DNA of 17,582 bases from an uncultured Pseudomonadota bacterium (GTDB lineage: Bacteria > Desulfobacterota_B > Binatia > UBA9968): NCBI GenBank assembly GCA_946478635.1, contig CAMLCX010000038.1:1-17582 (forward strand), in the 5' to 3' direction. The notes beneath the pieces were generated by a model. That model was given only the letters and a program-made list of their open reading frames with translations. It searched no databases and was not told where the DNA came from. Positions 7,264-14,418 of the stretch are shown here, piece by piece. The position numbers and the translations under genes are program-made. How positions within the stretch are numbered: the first letter of the stretch is position 1; every line of letters starts with the position of its first letter.

Positions 7264-7653
7264 ATGAGGCGGTACCTAGGACTGGCGATCATGGCACTGT
7301 GCTTGGCGGCAATGGGATATGCGGGAGCTGCGACGGGTTGGCAACGCCTGGGCTCGCGTGAAGTCGATTTTCGTGGCGATCACGATACCATTGAAGTCGG
7401 CAGGAGCGAAGGTCGCTTTCGGCAGCTGCAGATAAGAGTCAAAGATGCGCCCATCGAAATATCCAGCATGGTCATCACATTCGCTAATGATGAAAAGTTC
7501 AATTCAAAAGCTCGTCATCGCTTCGCTCAAGGATCGGGCACCGGCACGATCGACCTTCCCGGCGATCGCAGAACGATCAAACGAATCGATTTCAATTACC
7601 GCAGCATTAGCCGGCGCGAAGGTAAGGGCAGAGTGGAAGTGTATGGCCGATAG
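7264..7653 (+). CDS. Secreted DUF2541-like protein
   Basis: This 129-residue exported protein has a signal peptide at 1-23 (MRRYLG, a hydrophobic core, then a likely cut in the AGAATG region). The mature domain is all-beta in look: WQRLGSREVDF, TIEVGRSEGRFRQLQIRV (42-59), IEISSMVITFAND (64-76), GTIDLPGDRRTIKRIDFNYR (94-113) and a closing VEVYGR. This resembles small periplasmic proteins grouped under DUF2541; the assignment rests on pattern memory, and the function of that family is not known. The protein has no cysteines after the signal and is probably soluble in the periplasm. The gene is monocistronic on the plus strand, divergent from an MFS carrier and convergent with the membrane-protein gene ending at 7835. 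Confidence 0.75.
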   Translation: MRRYLGLAIMALCLAAMGYAGAATGWQRLGSREVDFRGDHDTIEVGRSEGRFRQLQIRVKDAPIEISSMVITFANDEKFNSKARHRFAQGSGTGTIDLPGDRRTIKRIDFNYRSISRREGKGRVEVYGR

Positions 7654-7791
7654 AAGATGGCCGTGAACCGCAAATCACACTTTCTTTCGGCGACGGGATA
7701 GGTCGAGAAGCGTATTGTACCGGGCGGAGCCGTGCCGGCGGTTAGGCCTACCCTAGCTGCTCGACGACTTCAGAATTCCGCGTCGGCGATT

Positions 7792-7821
7792 GCATAAGAG
7801 TTTTTCTGTCTCATGCCTTTT
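7792..7821 (+). terminator. Weak candidate terminator after the DUF2541-like gene
   Basis: GCAT-aa-GAG (7792-7800) can pair with CTCATGC (7810-7816) across a 9-nt T-rich loop, followed by CTTTT. The two-base bulge and short stem make it weak. It lies in the 181-bp gap between convergent genes. Confidence 0.25.
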
Positions 7822-7834
7822 AAACTCCGCCTGG

Positions 7835-8779
7835 TCAGTCGCCCGGTTTGGTCGCAATGATTCTACTTAAAGCGTCGGGAACGAAGCGTTCGGCAAATCC
7901 GGCGATAAATGACCAAACCAATAACTTGGAAAAATCCATGCCTGTCGCCGGTCCCGTCGACGTCGCAAATGCGCCAAAGGATAACCCACCTTTTATCTCC
8001 TCCATCGGGGTCATGATGTCTGGAAATATCGTGCCCGTGAGAAATTTTCCCGTGAAAAGCATGTAGAGAATCGCGGCGAAGATCGCTCCACTGACCGGGG
8101 AGATAAAAATGCTTAACCAGCCGTGGTCCAATTTGGCGAGATTTTCCATGGCCTCGCCCTGATGGCTCGCGCTGCTTTGCAGTCGCAGTTGAGTGCTCAC
8201 GAATCCGCCCAACATACCCATGAACAGAACGACAACGAAGGTCGGCGTTACAAAAGCAGATCCGTGATCAGACCTGATGATCGCGAATGCCGCCACGGCG
8301 GCCACCACTAAAGTCATGAAACCGACGATCCATTTGGAAAGACGCCCGCGCATGCGCTCGCCGGCCATGGTCACGGTGTAGTGCCAGTGAAAGTTATCGA
8401 GCAGTTGCAGCAGATCCGCTCGCAGATTCGCCTCCGCTGCCGTATCCGGATCGGGAGGATTGGACTTCAAGTAGACCTCGTACATCGGCTGTCCCGCCAA
8501 CTGGCGATACTTCTCGCGCAAGGCCCAGGCTCTACGCCGCACGATGTCTATGGATTGAAGTTTGAGAATGCTTTTCTCGAACGTAAAGATATCGCCCCAG
8601 GTGAGCGATGGCTTGCGCAAAATAGCGTCGATGGTGGCGATAACCTCGGGGTCGGCATTGTTCGTCGACAGGGTACGAAATTCGCTGAGCAACTCATTGA
8701 AATACGACAAGCCGTACTCAGAGAGAGGCTGCTCCCGCTGCAACTTTTGATACGCAGGTGGATCCGCATTTTCATTCAT
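7835..8779 (-). CDS. Unrecognised membrane protein with four C-terminal TM segments
   Basis: I do not recognise the family of this 314-residue protein. The first ~140 residues are soluble and mostly helical, with no signal peptide. They are rich in charged and Leu residues and include a WALREKYRQLAGQP segment (85-98). Four hydrophobic segments follow, at about 150-168, 178-195, 221-243 and 286-299. A polar loop between TM2 and TM3 (QLRLQSSASHQGEAMENLAKLDHG) and a conserved-looking end, AGFAERFVPDALSRII (293-308), stand out. An N-terminal cytoplasmic domain with a C-terminal membrane anchor or small channel is the simplest topology. The ATG at 8779 gives a plausible start. It lies 135 bp downstream of the ModA-like gene on the same strand. 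No catalytic motif is visible. Confidence 0.8.
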   Translation of the reverse strand: MNENADPPAYQKLQREQPLSEYGLSYFNELLSEFRTLSTNNADPEVIATIDAILRKPSLTWGDIFTFEKSILKLQSIDIVRRRAWALREKYRQLAGQPMYEVYLKSNPPDPDTAAEANLRADLLQLLDNFHWHYTVTMAGERMRGRLSKWIVGFMTLVVAAVAAFAIIRSDHGSAFVTPTFVVVLFMGMLGGFVSTQLRLQSSASHQGEAMENLAKLDHGWLSIFISPVSGAIFAAILYMLFTGKFLTGTIFPDIMTPMEEIKGGLSFGAFATSTGPATGMDFSKLLVWSFIAGFAERFVPDALSRIIATKPGD

Positions 8780-8914
8780 AGACAGTGCTTCCGTCGCACA
8801 AATGATTCAGCCAGTTCGAATCCCCGTGTCCAATAAAAAACCTACAACTCAGACTTTCTACAATTCGATTTCTTGAACGGCTTGGAACGCTCAGATTTCA
8901 GACGGTCTCCGGTT

Positions 8915-9637
8915 TCAGCGATTTCCTATGGGCTCCAATCCGCTCTCGATGATGGCGCGGGCCGCCTCCGGCGAGGCGAGGAATCGGACTATTTTCCGGG
9001 CCGCGTCCGAATCCGTCGTGCTCAGGGCCACTCCGGCCGAGAACACGGAGACTTTCTGCACTTCCGGCGGCAGCGGCGTCACATGATCGATGCCGGGCAC
9101 GGGAAGCAGCTCGCTCATCTGCTGGAAGCCGATTTCCGCCTCGCCGCGCGCGACCACGGCGCCGACGCGCTCGCCGCCGCCGATGAGCCGGCTCTTGCTC
9201 ATCAGCTGGTCGGCTATGCCCAGACGCTGATAGAGCTCCTTGGTGAGGTAGTCGCCGCTGACGCTGGCGGAGTACGCGATGGATTGCGCTTGCAAGAGCG
9301 TCCGTTTCAGGGCATCCACCGTGCTCAAGTCCGGTTTAGGAGCCCCCGCCCGCACCGCCATGCCGATCGCAGAGCGCGCGACCGGAGTATAGCTTTCGGC
9401 CACGATCAGGCCGTCCTTGATGAAGCCAAGAAGCACTGCGTCCGCGACGATGACCACATCCACGGCTTCACCGCGTCGTAGCCGATTCGGAATGGAGGTT
9501 TCGCCCGTGCCGATGGACGTTGCCAGGGTCGCGAGTTTTTTCTTCGTCAGGAGCTCGAGCCTGGGAATGAGTTCAAGATACGCCGCGGTAAAAGCGCCCG
9601 AGGTCATGACCCGGATTTCATCTTTCGTCGTATTCAT
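8915..9637 (-). CDS. ModA-like substrate-binding protein lacking a signal peptide
   Basis: This 240-residue protein has the type II periplasmic-binding fold of the molybdate-binding group (SBP_bac_11). It shows an opening strand and loop IRVMTSGAFTAAYLELIPRL (8-27), GTGETSIPNRLRRGEAVDVVIVAD (43-66), a central SIAYSASVSGDYLTKELYQRLGI stretch, ARGEAEIGFQQMSEL (near 164-178) and a C-terminal FLASPEAARAIIESGLEP typical of ModA relatives. It has no signal peptide, and an in-frame TAG at 9665-9667 rules out a longer N terminus. As written the protein is cytoplasmic, or the export signal has been lost. A GAGGAG sequence is 12 nt upstream, rather far. No ModB or ModC gene is nearby. Ligand unknown; molybdate is not assured. 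Confidence 0.8.
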   Translation of the reverse strand: MNTTKDEIRVMTSGAFTAAYLELIPRLELLTKKKLATLATSIGTGETSIPNRLRRGEAVDVVIVADAVLLGFIKDGLIVAESYTPVARSAIGMAVRAGAPKPDLSTVDALKRTLLQAQSIAYSASVSGDYLTKELYQRLGIADQLMSKSRLIGGGERVGAVVARGEAEIGFQQMSELLPVPGIDHVTPLPPEVQKVSVFSAGVALSTTDSDAARKIVRFLASPEAARAIIESGLEPIGNR

Positions 9638-9720
9638 AGTTGTCTCGATCTCCTCAGCGATGGCCTAACGGACTTTTATCGCTAATAGCTGCGAGGGATC
9701 AAGCTGCACCGGCAGGCCAA

Positions 9721-9888
9721 AGCGTTCAAGGTTCCATGTTCAAAGTTCAAGGTTGAAATGCGGAACAAGATGACGGGGTATTAGGTCGATGGTTAACTAA
9801 CGTGCTCGCAAAATTCCGCGCTAGAATCGCTTCCGTGATCATCTTCATTTGCCTGGATTCGACCTTGAACCCTTGAACCTTGAACGCT
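9721..9888. repeat. 168-bp palindromic element built from GTTCAAG heptads
   Basis: The left arm (9721-9757) is AGC followed by the heptads GTTCAAG, GTTCCAT, GTTCAAA, GTTCAAG, GTTGAAA. The right arm (9858-9888) is its inverted counterpart. The outermost 14 bases, AGCGTTCAAGGTTC, match perfectly. Inside, AAGATGACGG (9767-9776) is mirrored by the reverse complement of 9833-9845 (AAGATGATCACGG), so the imperfect inverted repeat is about 56 nt per side around a 56-nt centre. It fills most of the gap between the BT1-like carrier and the ModA-like gene. It has no coding capacity and looks like a non-autonomous or structural intergenic repeat. Confidence 0.75.
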
Positions 9889-9898
9889 ACGTCTTGGA

Positions 9899-11149
9899 TC
9901 ACGTCCGTTCATCTCCCGGGGTTTTGCGCCCCGGCGCCAGCTTTTTCAGCTCCAGGAGCGGAACCAACAGCCAACAGAGCGCAGTGAAAGCGGCGCTGAT
10001 GAAGATCAGGCGCGTGAAACCCACCTGATCGTAGAGCCACCCGCCGGTAATCTGAGAGAGCTGCACCGACCCGTTGTAGACGGACATCAGGAGAGCAAAA
10101 AATGTTGCTTCGGCTTGCTTCGGGCAAGCCCTGGCCGCTAGATCGAGAAATGTCAGTTGGATGAACATCGAGACGCTACCGAAGATCAGCGACAGCGCTA
10201 GCGCGGATACCTCGGTTCGGTAGCCGAGGTAGGCGAGCGTCGCGATCACGCCGGCGGCGATGGCGAAGTGGATCAAGTGCTTGAGCGGGAAAGATTTGGA
10301 GAAAGCGAAATAGACGGCGGTGCCGGCAAGTCCGGAGGCGTAGGACAGGGAATCCAGGGCGCCGAGGAAGATCTTGGAGAAATGGAGCACGTCGGTGGCG
10401 TAATAAACCAGGGCGGGCCCGAAGGAGGGGCTAAAGTTGTAAAAGAAAATAAAGCCGGCAACGATCCAGAGCGTGCGTGACCCGAGGGCGCCGCGGATCG
10501 CTGTCCAGGTGTCGTGAAACTGTTGGTCGCGGATCTCGACGCGAGGCTCTCTGATCACGAACAGAGTCATCGCCAGAGTCACCACGGGGAAGACCGTGGC
10601 GATCAGAAAAGTAACGGAGAGCAATCTATTTTCAGCGAGCCAACCGCCGCCGATCCCGACCGCAATCGACGCGAGCGAGATGGAGGCCCACTGCACTGCC
10701 TGAAACGGCCCGGTGAGTCCAAGCCGCTGGCCGTTTTCCACCATAAGCGCGTCGGTCAGCACGTCTGTGAAGGCCAAGCCAAGACCCATCAAGGTGAAAA
10801 AAAGCGCGACGCCCCAGTAGGTGTAAGCGCCCATCATCGTGAGGGCGAGACCCATCGCCGCGGCCATGCCGGAGCTCAGGAGCAAATAACTCTTCCGCCT
10901 CTGGCCGAACAGCGGGACGAAATCCGAAATGAGGCCGTACACCGGCTTGATCAGCCAGGGGATCACCGTGATCGAGAAGAAAGTTGCTGTCTGCGCGGCG
11001 CTGAGGCCGAAGGTGTCCTTCAGGAGGAAGGTGATCGAGAGGTTGGGCAGATACCACATGCCCTGGGCAAAATAGACGACGGCAAAGACCAGCGCGAGAC
11101 GTCGCGCTTCCGGATTCTCGCGGAACGGTTTCAGGCTCGCAAGCTTCAC
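9899..11149 (-). CDS. MFS transporter of the BT1 (folate-biopterin transporter-like) type
   Basis: This 416-residue, 12-TM carrier differs clearly from the tandem trio. Its N half carries YFAQGMWYLPNLSITFLLKD (26-45), then IPWLIKPVYGLISDFVPLFGQRRKSYLLL (63-91). The second stretch matches the BT1 family (PF03092), known for folate and pteridine transport in protists, cyanobacteria and plants. A Gly/Asp-rich TM4 (GLGLAFTDVLTDALMVENGQR) and TM8-10 segments follow, and the C terminus is basic and polar. The start is a GTG at 11149 with no clear ribosome site; the nearby ATG at 11157 is out of frame. It lies 261 bp upstream of the ModA-like gene across the heptad element and is divergent from the amidohydrolase gene. 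The substrate is unproven; bacterial BT1-like proteins are mostly uncharacterised. Confidence 0.85.
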   Translation of the reverse strand: MKLASLKPFRENPEARRLALVFAVVYFAQGMWYLPNLSITFLLKDTFGLSAAQTATFFSITVIPWLIKPVYGLISDFVPLFGQRRKSYLLLSSGMAAAMGLALTMMGAYTYWGVALFFTLMGLGLAFTDVLTDALMVENGQRLGLTGPFQAVQWASISLASIAVGIGGGWLAENRLLSVTFLIATVFPVVTLAMTLFVIREPRVEIRDQQFHDTWTAIRGALGSRTLWIVAGFIFFYNFSPSFGPALVYYATDVLHFSKIFLGALDSLSYASGLAGTAVYFAFSKSFPLKHLIHFAIAAGVIATLAYLGYRTEVSALALSLIFGSVSMFIQLTFLDLAARACPKQAEATFFALLMSVYNGSVQLSQITGGWLYDQVGFTRLIFISAAFTALCWLLVPLLELKKLAPGRKTPGDERT

Positions 11150-11284
11150 GAGCGCATGATAACGCGAACGGTTTCAAGCTGCACCCTTTCTCTTTGCGCG
11201 CGATTCATTTTTAGCGGGGCATTTAACAGCGATTTCGAAAGGTGTGATTGCCAGAGCCGGCACGCCTGTCCCTAAACCTTTGCG

Positions 11285-11299
11285 CTCTTGAACTTTGAG
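11285..11299 (-). repeat. Short GTTCAAG-family fragment
   Basis: CTCTTGAACTTTGAG holds the reverse complement of CAAAGTTCAAG, an 11-base word also present at 9741-9751. It lies in the divergent gap upstream of the amidohydrolase gene and may be chance or a decayed copy. Confidence 0.35.
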
Positions 11300-11334
11300 T
11301 GATTTTATTCACATTTAGTGTGAAGAATGAGAAT

Positions 11335-11339
11335 AGGAG
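11335..11339 (+). promoter_or_regulatory. Shine-Dalgarno choosing among four clustered ATGs
   Basis: AGGAG ends 8 nt before the ATG at 11348 and only 2 nt before the one at 11342. The ATG at 11327 lies ahead of it. The spacing favours 11348 as the amidohydrolase start; 11354 is also possible. Confidence 0.5.
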
Positions 11340-11347
11340 CCATGCCG

Positions 11348-12412
11348 ATGCCGATGATCGATGCCGATACCCATGTCGACGAGTGCGAAGACACCTGGAA
11401 GAAATTGGAAGGCACGCCGTATGCGAAGTATATACCGGTGACGATTGCCATGCCGCCCGAGGAGGCTAAACGGGCCGGCTACAATCCGACCAACAGCCGC
11501 TGCTGGGTGGTCGAAGGGCGGTTGCAGAACCGCGCCATTCGCGATGAAGTCAACCATCCTCCCCGGGTCCTGCGCGAGCTCCAGGACGTGGCGGGCCGGC
11601 TCGCCCACATGGACAAGATGGGCGTAGCGGTGCAGGTGATCTTTCCGACTTTTTTCATTCGCTACAATACCAGCAACGCGGAAGCCGAATGGGCGCTGAC
11701 CACAACCTACAACCGCTGGCTCGCCGAGAAGTGCGCGCCGACAAACGGGCGCCTGCGCTGGGCCGCCGTGCTGCCGCTGCTGCGGCCCGACAGGGCGGTC
11801 GAGGAACTGCGCTGGGCCAAAGAGCACGGCGCTTGCGGTATCTTTAAGCGTGGCTTCGACCTCGACAGGTACGTCACCGATCCGCACTTCTTCCCGATTT
11901 ACGAGGAGGCGAGCGCCCTGGAACTGCCTCTGTGCATCCACACCGGCCACCCTCTACCCGGCCACGAATGGGACAGAGGCTTTCCGATCATGTACTCCTT
12001 CGGGGCGTTGGTGAGTTCCGGAGTGGCAAAAAAATTTCCGAAACTAAAATTTGGCTTCATCGAGTCGGGCGCCTCATGGATTCCCTACACAATCTCCCAG
12101 TTGGGAGCGGTCAAGCGCCAAACGCTGCGCGGTCAACAGACGCGCTTGCCCAACCTATACGAATTGGAACCGGAGTTGTTCCGTGCCAATCGAATGTTTG
12201 TCACCATCGATCCGATCGACGACATCGAGTCGATTCTTAAGTTTGGCACCGAAGATAACCTGATGATCGGCACCGATTACAGCCACACCGATATCTCCGC
12301 CAATCTGAGCGCGCTTGACGAAGTGCGCGGCTGGGTGGATGAGGGCAGGATCAGCAACGCCCAAGCCAAAAAGATTCTGGAGAGCAACTCCCAGGCGTTC
12401 TACGGCTTGTAA
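11348..12412 (+). CDS. Amidohydrolase-2 (ACMSD-like) family metal-dependent hydrolase
   Basis: This TIM-barrel enzyme of about 354 residues belongs to the amidohydrolase_2 group (PF04909), whose members are metal-dependent hydrolases or decarboxylases of aromatic and other organic acids. Residues from the start at 11348: MIDADTHVDE opens strand 1; an insert with many Pro and Arg follows; RLAHMDKMGVAVQVIFPT covers strand 2; CIHTGHPLPGHEW (196-208) carries the strand-5 His; KFGFIESGASW (234-244) is strand 6; and IGTDYSH (307-313) gives the strand-8 Asp. The first metal motif is D-x-D-x-H rather than the textbook H-x-H; a variant like this is found in ACMSD relatives annotated as amidohydrolases. 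The gene is alone on the plus strand, divergent from the BT1-like carrier and convergent with pepF. An in-frame ATG at 11327 would add seven residues. Confidence 0.88.
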   Translation: MPMIDADTHVDECEDTWKKLEGTPYAKYIPVTIAMPPEEAKRAGYNPTNSRCWVVEGRLQNRAIRDEVNHPPRVLRELQDVAGRLAHMDKMGVAVQVIFPTFFIRYNTSNAEAEWALTTTYNRWLAEKCAPTNGRLRWAAVLPLLRPDRAVEELRWAKEHGACGIFKRGFDLDRYVTDPHFFPIYEEASALELPLCIHTGHPLPGHEWDRGFPIMYSFGALVSSGVAKKFPKLKFGFIESGASWIPYTISQLGAVKRQTLRGQQTRLPNLYELEPELFRANRMFVTIDPIDDIESILKFGTEDNLMIGTDYSHTDISANLSALDEVRGWVDEGRISNAQAKKILESNSQAFYGL

Positions 12413-12417
12413 AATTA

Positions 12418-12440
12418 TTCAAGATTCCATGTTCAATGGA
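12418..12440 (+). repeat. GTTCAAG-family single arm
   Basis: This is three heptad units (TTCAAG, ATTCCAT, GTTCAAT) just after the amidohydrolase stop codon. It matches 19 of 21 positions with 9725-9745. No inverted partner is obvious in the 141-bp convergent gap. Confidence 0.55.
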
Positions 12441-12553
12441 AGGGTAGGGAGCGGATCTTACAATCTTCTCGGATCCACGACGTGGTTGTGATCCACCCGT
12501 ACGCCGTAGCCATTATTCGACGAATTTCAGATACGCCACACTGGAGATAATTG

Positions 12554-14356
12554 TCAGCGGTCTGCCGACACCGCCGGCAAGATCTGCCGCAAGCGATCCA
12601 GCGGTTCTTGTAAACTCTTGATCGCTTCGGTCCAAAAATCCGGTTTTTCTATATCCTGACCTACCGTTCGCTGCACGACGTTTTCCGCCGTATCGCCGCC
12701 GGCAACGCGGAGAAATTCTTCGTATCTCGGCAAAAACTTTGCGCCTTCCTTCTTGAACATGCCGTAAAGGCCGCGGCTGAGCAGATACCCGAACGTGTAA
12801 GGGAAGTTATAAAAGGTGAGGCCGGTGATGTAGAAATGTAGCTTCGATGCCCAAAAATAAGGGTCTTCGCCGCCGCTTTCCAGCACATTGCCGAGAACGC
12901 GGCGCTGAGTGTCGACCATCAATTCCTTCAGGCGCGACACGCTCAAGGGACCGCCTGCCCGTTCTTCGTAAAATGCTTTCTCGAACTCATAGCGCACCGG
13001 AATATCCAAAAGATAAATTGCGCCGTGACCGATTTCGATATCGAGAATCTGCGCTTTTTGCCGGTCGGGGATGTTCGGGTCATCGAGCAAGCCGTTTATC
13101 AAAACCTGTTCGCCGAAGGTCGAAGCGGTTTCGGCCAAGGTCATCGGATAGCCGCGCCCGTAGGGCCTGATATCCCGCATCATTGAACCGTGATAGGCGT
13201 GGCCGGACTCGTGCGCCAGGGTGAGCACATCGCCGAGCGACTCGTTATAGGTCATGAAAATGCGCGACTCTTTGCTCAGCATGGAGCTCGTGCAAAACCC
13301 GCCCGGCCGCTTGCCGGTACGGGGTTCCCAGTCCACCCAATTCTTGGCGATGATTTGTTCCGTGAAAAACTTGCCGAGCGCCGGATAAGCGCGGGTAAGA
13401 GAGTCGCCCACCAGCGTTTTGGCGCCGTCCCAAGAAAGCGATTCATGCCCCGGCAAATCGAGCGGCGCGCCGAGATCGTACCAGGCGATGGTTTTCTGCC
13501 CCGTGAATTTCGCTTTCAGCTCGAGAATGCTGCGCGGAATGTCCAGATTTATCCTCAAGGCTTCGAACAGGGCATCGAGAGTTTTTCGCGTGATCGCGGC
13601 TTGGAACAAAGCAATGTCGAGAAAATGATCGACGCCGCGGTGGCGGTTGAGCGTGAGCCTCGTGCCGGCGATGGCATTGAGCGCGCTCGCCGCTGTGTCC
13701 TCGATGGATTGCCAAGCGGCGTTACCGCCATCAAACGCGGCTTTTCGGACCTGGCGATCGGGATGATCCAGCAGCGAGCGGCGTTGGGATATGGGCAGAC
13801 GTTTGCGCGTTCCATCCGGAAAGATCATTTCGAATTCGAGCTTGGACGAAATCGTGTCGTAAAGCCGTCCCCAAGCCTGCATGCCGTCGACGCCGAGTTC
13901 CGTCGCCAGGACTTCTTTGTCAGTGGACATGGCGCGCCTGGCTTCCTCACGCAGCCGATTCAAGTAGTTCTCCGCGCCGCGGAGCGCCGGTCGCGCCGTC
14001 AGCGTAGTGAAAGATTCGTCATCCGCCGCTTTTACGGCACGCAAAAACTCAATCCGAATTTTTGAGATTTCGGCGCGGCTGCGAGTCAGTTCGGCTTCTT
14101 CTTTGAGATAGGCTTCGTTGCGCGCGTCCGATGCCGCGAGGCAGCCGACATAGGAACCCAAGTGCGACATGCGCCGCATGATGTCCTCGTGCTGCAAAAA
14201 TAGGGTTTCCCAGTCTGCCGCGGACGCGGTATCCAAGACCGGCAACGAAGCAGCGGCTCTCTGCATAACGGCCACATCCTTGCGGATGGCTTCTTTGAAC
14301 TGAAGCATTTCTGCGCCGTTGAACGCCGGAAAATAGGTCGTTAGGTCCCAGGTCAT
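12554..14356 (-). CDS. pepF: Oligoendopeptidase F, M3B metallopeptidase
   Basis: This 600-residue zinc oligopeptidase of the M3 family is cytoplasmic and degrades short peptides. The catalytic HExxH motif is LAHESGHAYHGSMM (380-393), with zinc ligands H382 and H386, general base E383 and third ligand E409 in LAETASTFGE. The N-terminal half (about 1-170) is the helical PepF/M3 N-domain, and the peptidase domain spans about 195-580. Length matches typical PepF (about 600). There is no signal peptide. The ATG at 14356 gives MTWDLTTYFP, matching the usual WDL start region of the family; no clear ribosome site is seen, and heptad-like repeats (14366-14396) lie directly upstream. The ornithine-cyclodeaminase-like gene is 62 bp upstream on the same strand, so cotranscription is possible. 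The gene name is by family, not proven orthology. Confidence 0.92.
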   Translation of the reverse strand: MTWDLTTYFPAFNGAEMLQFKEAIRKDVAVMQRAAASLPVLDTASAADWETLFLQHEDIMRRMSHLGSYVGCLAASDARNEAYLKEEAELTRSRAEISKIRIEFLRAVKAADDESFTTLTARPALRGAENYLNRLREEARRAMSTDKEVLATELGVDGMQAWGRLYDTISSKLEFEMIFPDGTRKRLPISQRRSLLDHPDRQVRKAAFDGGNAAWQSIEDTAASALNAIAGTRLTLNRHRGVDHFLDIALFQAAITRKTLDALFEALRINLDIPRSILELKAKFTGQKTIAWYDLGAPLDLPGHESLSWDGAKTLVGDSLTRAYPALGKFFTEQIIAKNWVDWEPRTGKRPGGFCTSSMLSKESRIFMTYNESLGDVLTLAHESGHAYHGSMMRDIRPYGRGYPMTLAETASTFGEQVLINGLLDDPNIPDRQKAQILDIEIGHGAIYLLDIPVRYEFEKAFYEERAGGPLSVSRLKELMVDTQRRVLGNVLESGGEDPYFWASKLHFYITGLTFYNFPYTFGYLLSRGLYGMFKKEGAKFLPRYEEFLRVAGGDTAENVVQRTVGQDIEKPDFWTEAIKSLQEPLDRLRQILPAVSADR

Positions 14357-14365
14357 GACTGATTA

Positions 14366-14396
14366 GTCTAGGGTTCGGTGTCTAGAGTCTGGAGTT
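14366..14396 (+). repeat. Heptad-period repeat GTCTAGG/GTTCGGT/GTCTAGA/GTCTGGA
   Basis: Four consecutive 7-bp units all start with GT and differ by a few bases. They fill half of the 62-bp gap between the ornithine-cyclodeaminase-like gene and pepF, where the pepF ribosome site would be expected. The period equals that of the GTTCAAG family, so the two may be related. Confidence 0.45.
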
Positions 14397-14418
14397 ATCA
14401 CTTAAAAGCTCTTACGTA

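Noticed and set aside
11315..11950. 211-codon open frame opposite the amidohydrolase
   Set aside because: It is a shadow of the TIM-barrel gene; its end overlaps the true gene's start and promoter.
12471..12494. GGATCCAC/GTGATCC hairpin in the amidohydrolase-pepF convergent gap
   Set aside because: It has a one-base bulge and no T-run on either side, so it is not convincing as a terminator.
12440..12553. Short protein-like minus-strand reading near the pepF end (HNHVVDPRRL)
   Set aside because: It is bounded by a stop about 20 codons upstream, with no start codon or ribosome site; most likely chance.
13190..14065. 291-codon open frame opposite pepF
   Set aside because: The opposite strand encodes the intact M3 peptidase with its catalytic motif, and this frame has no family features.
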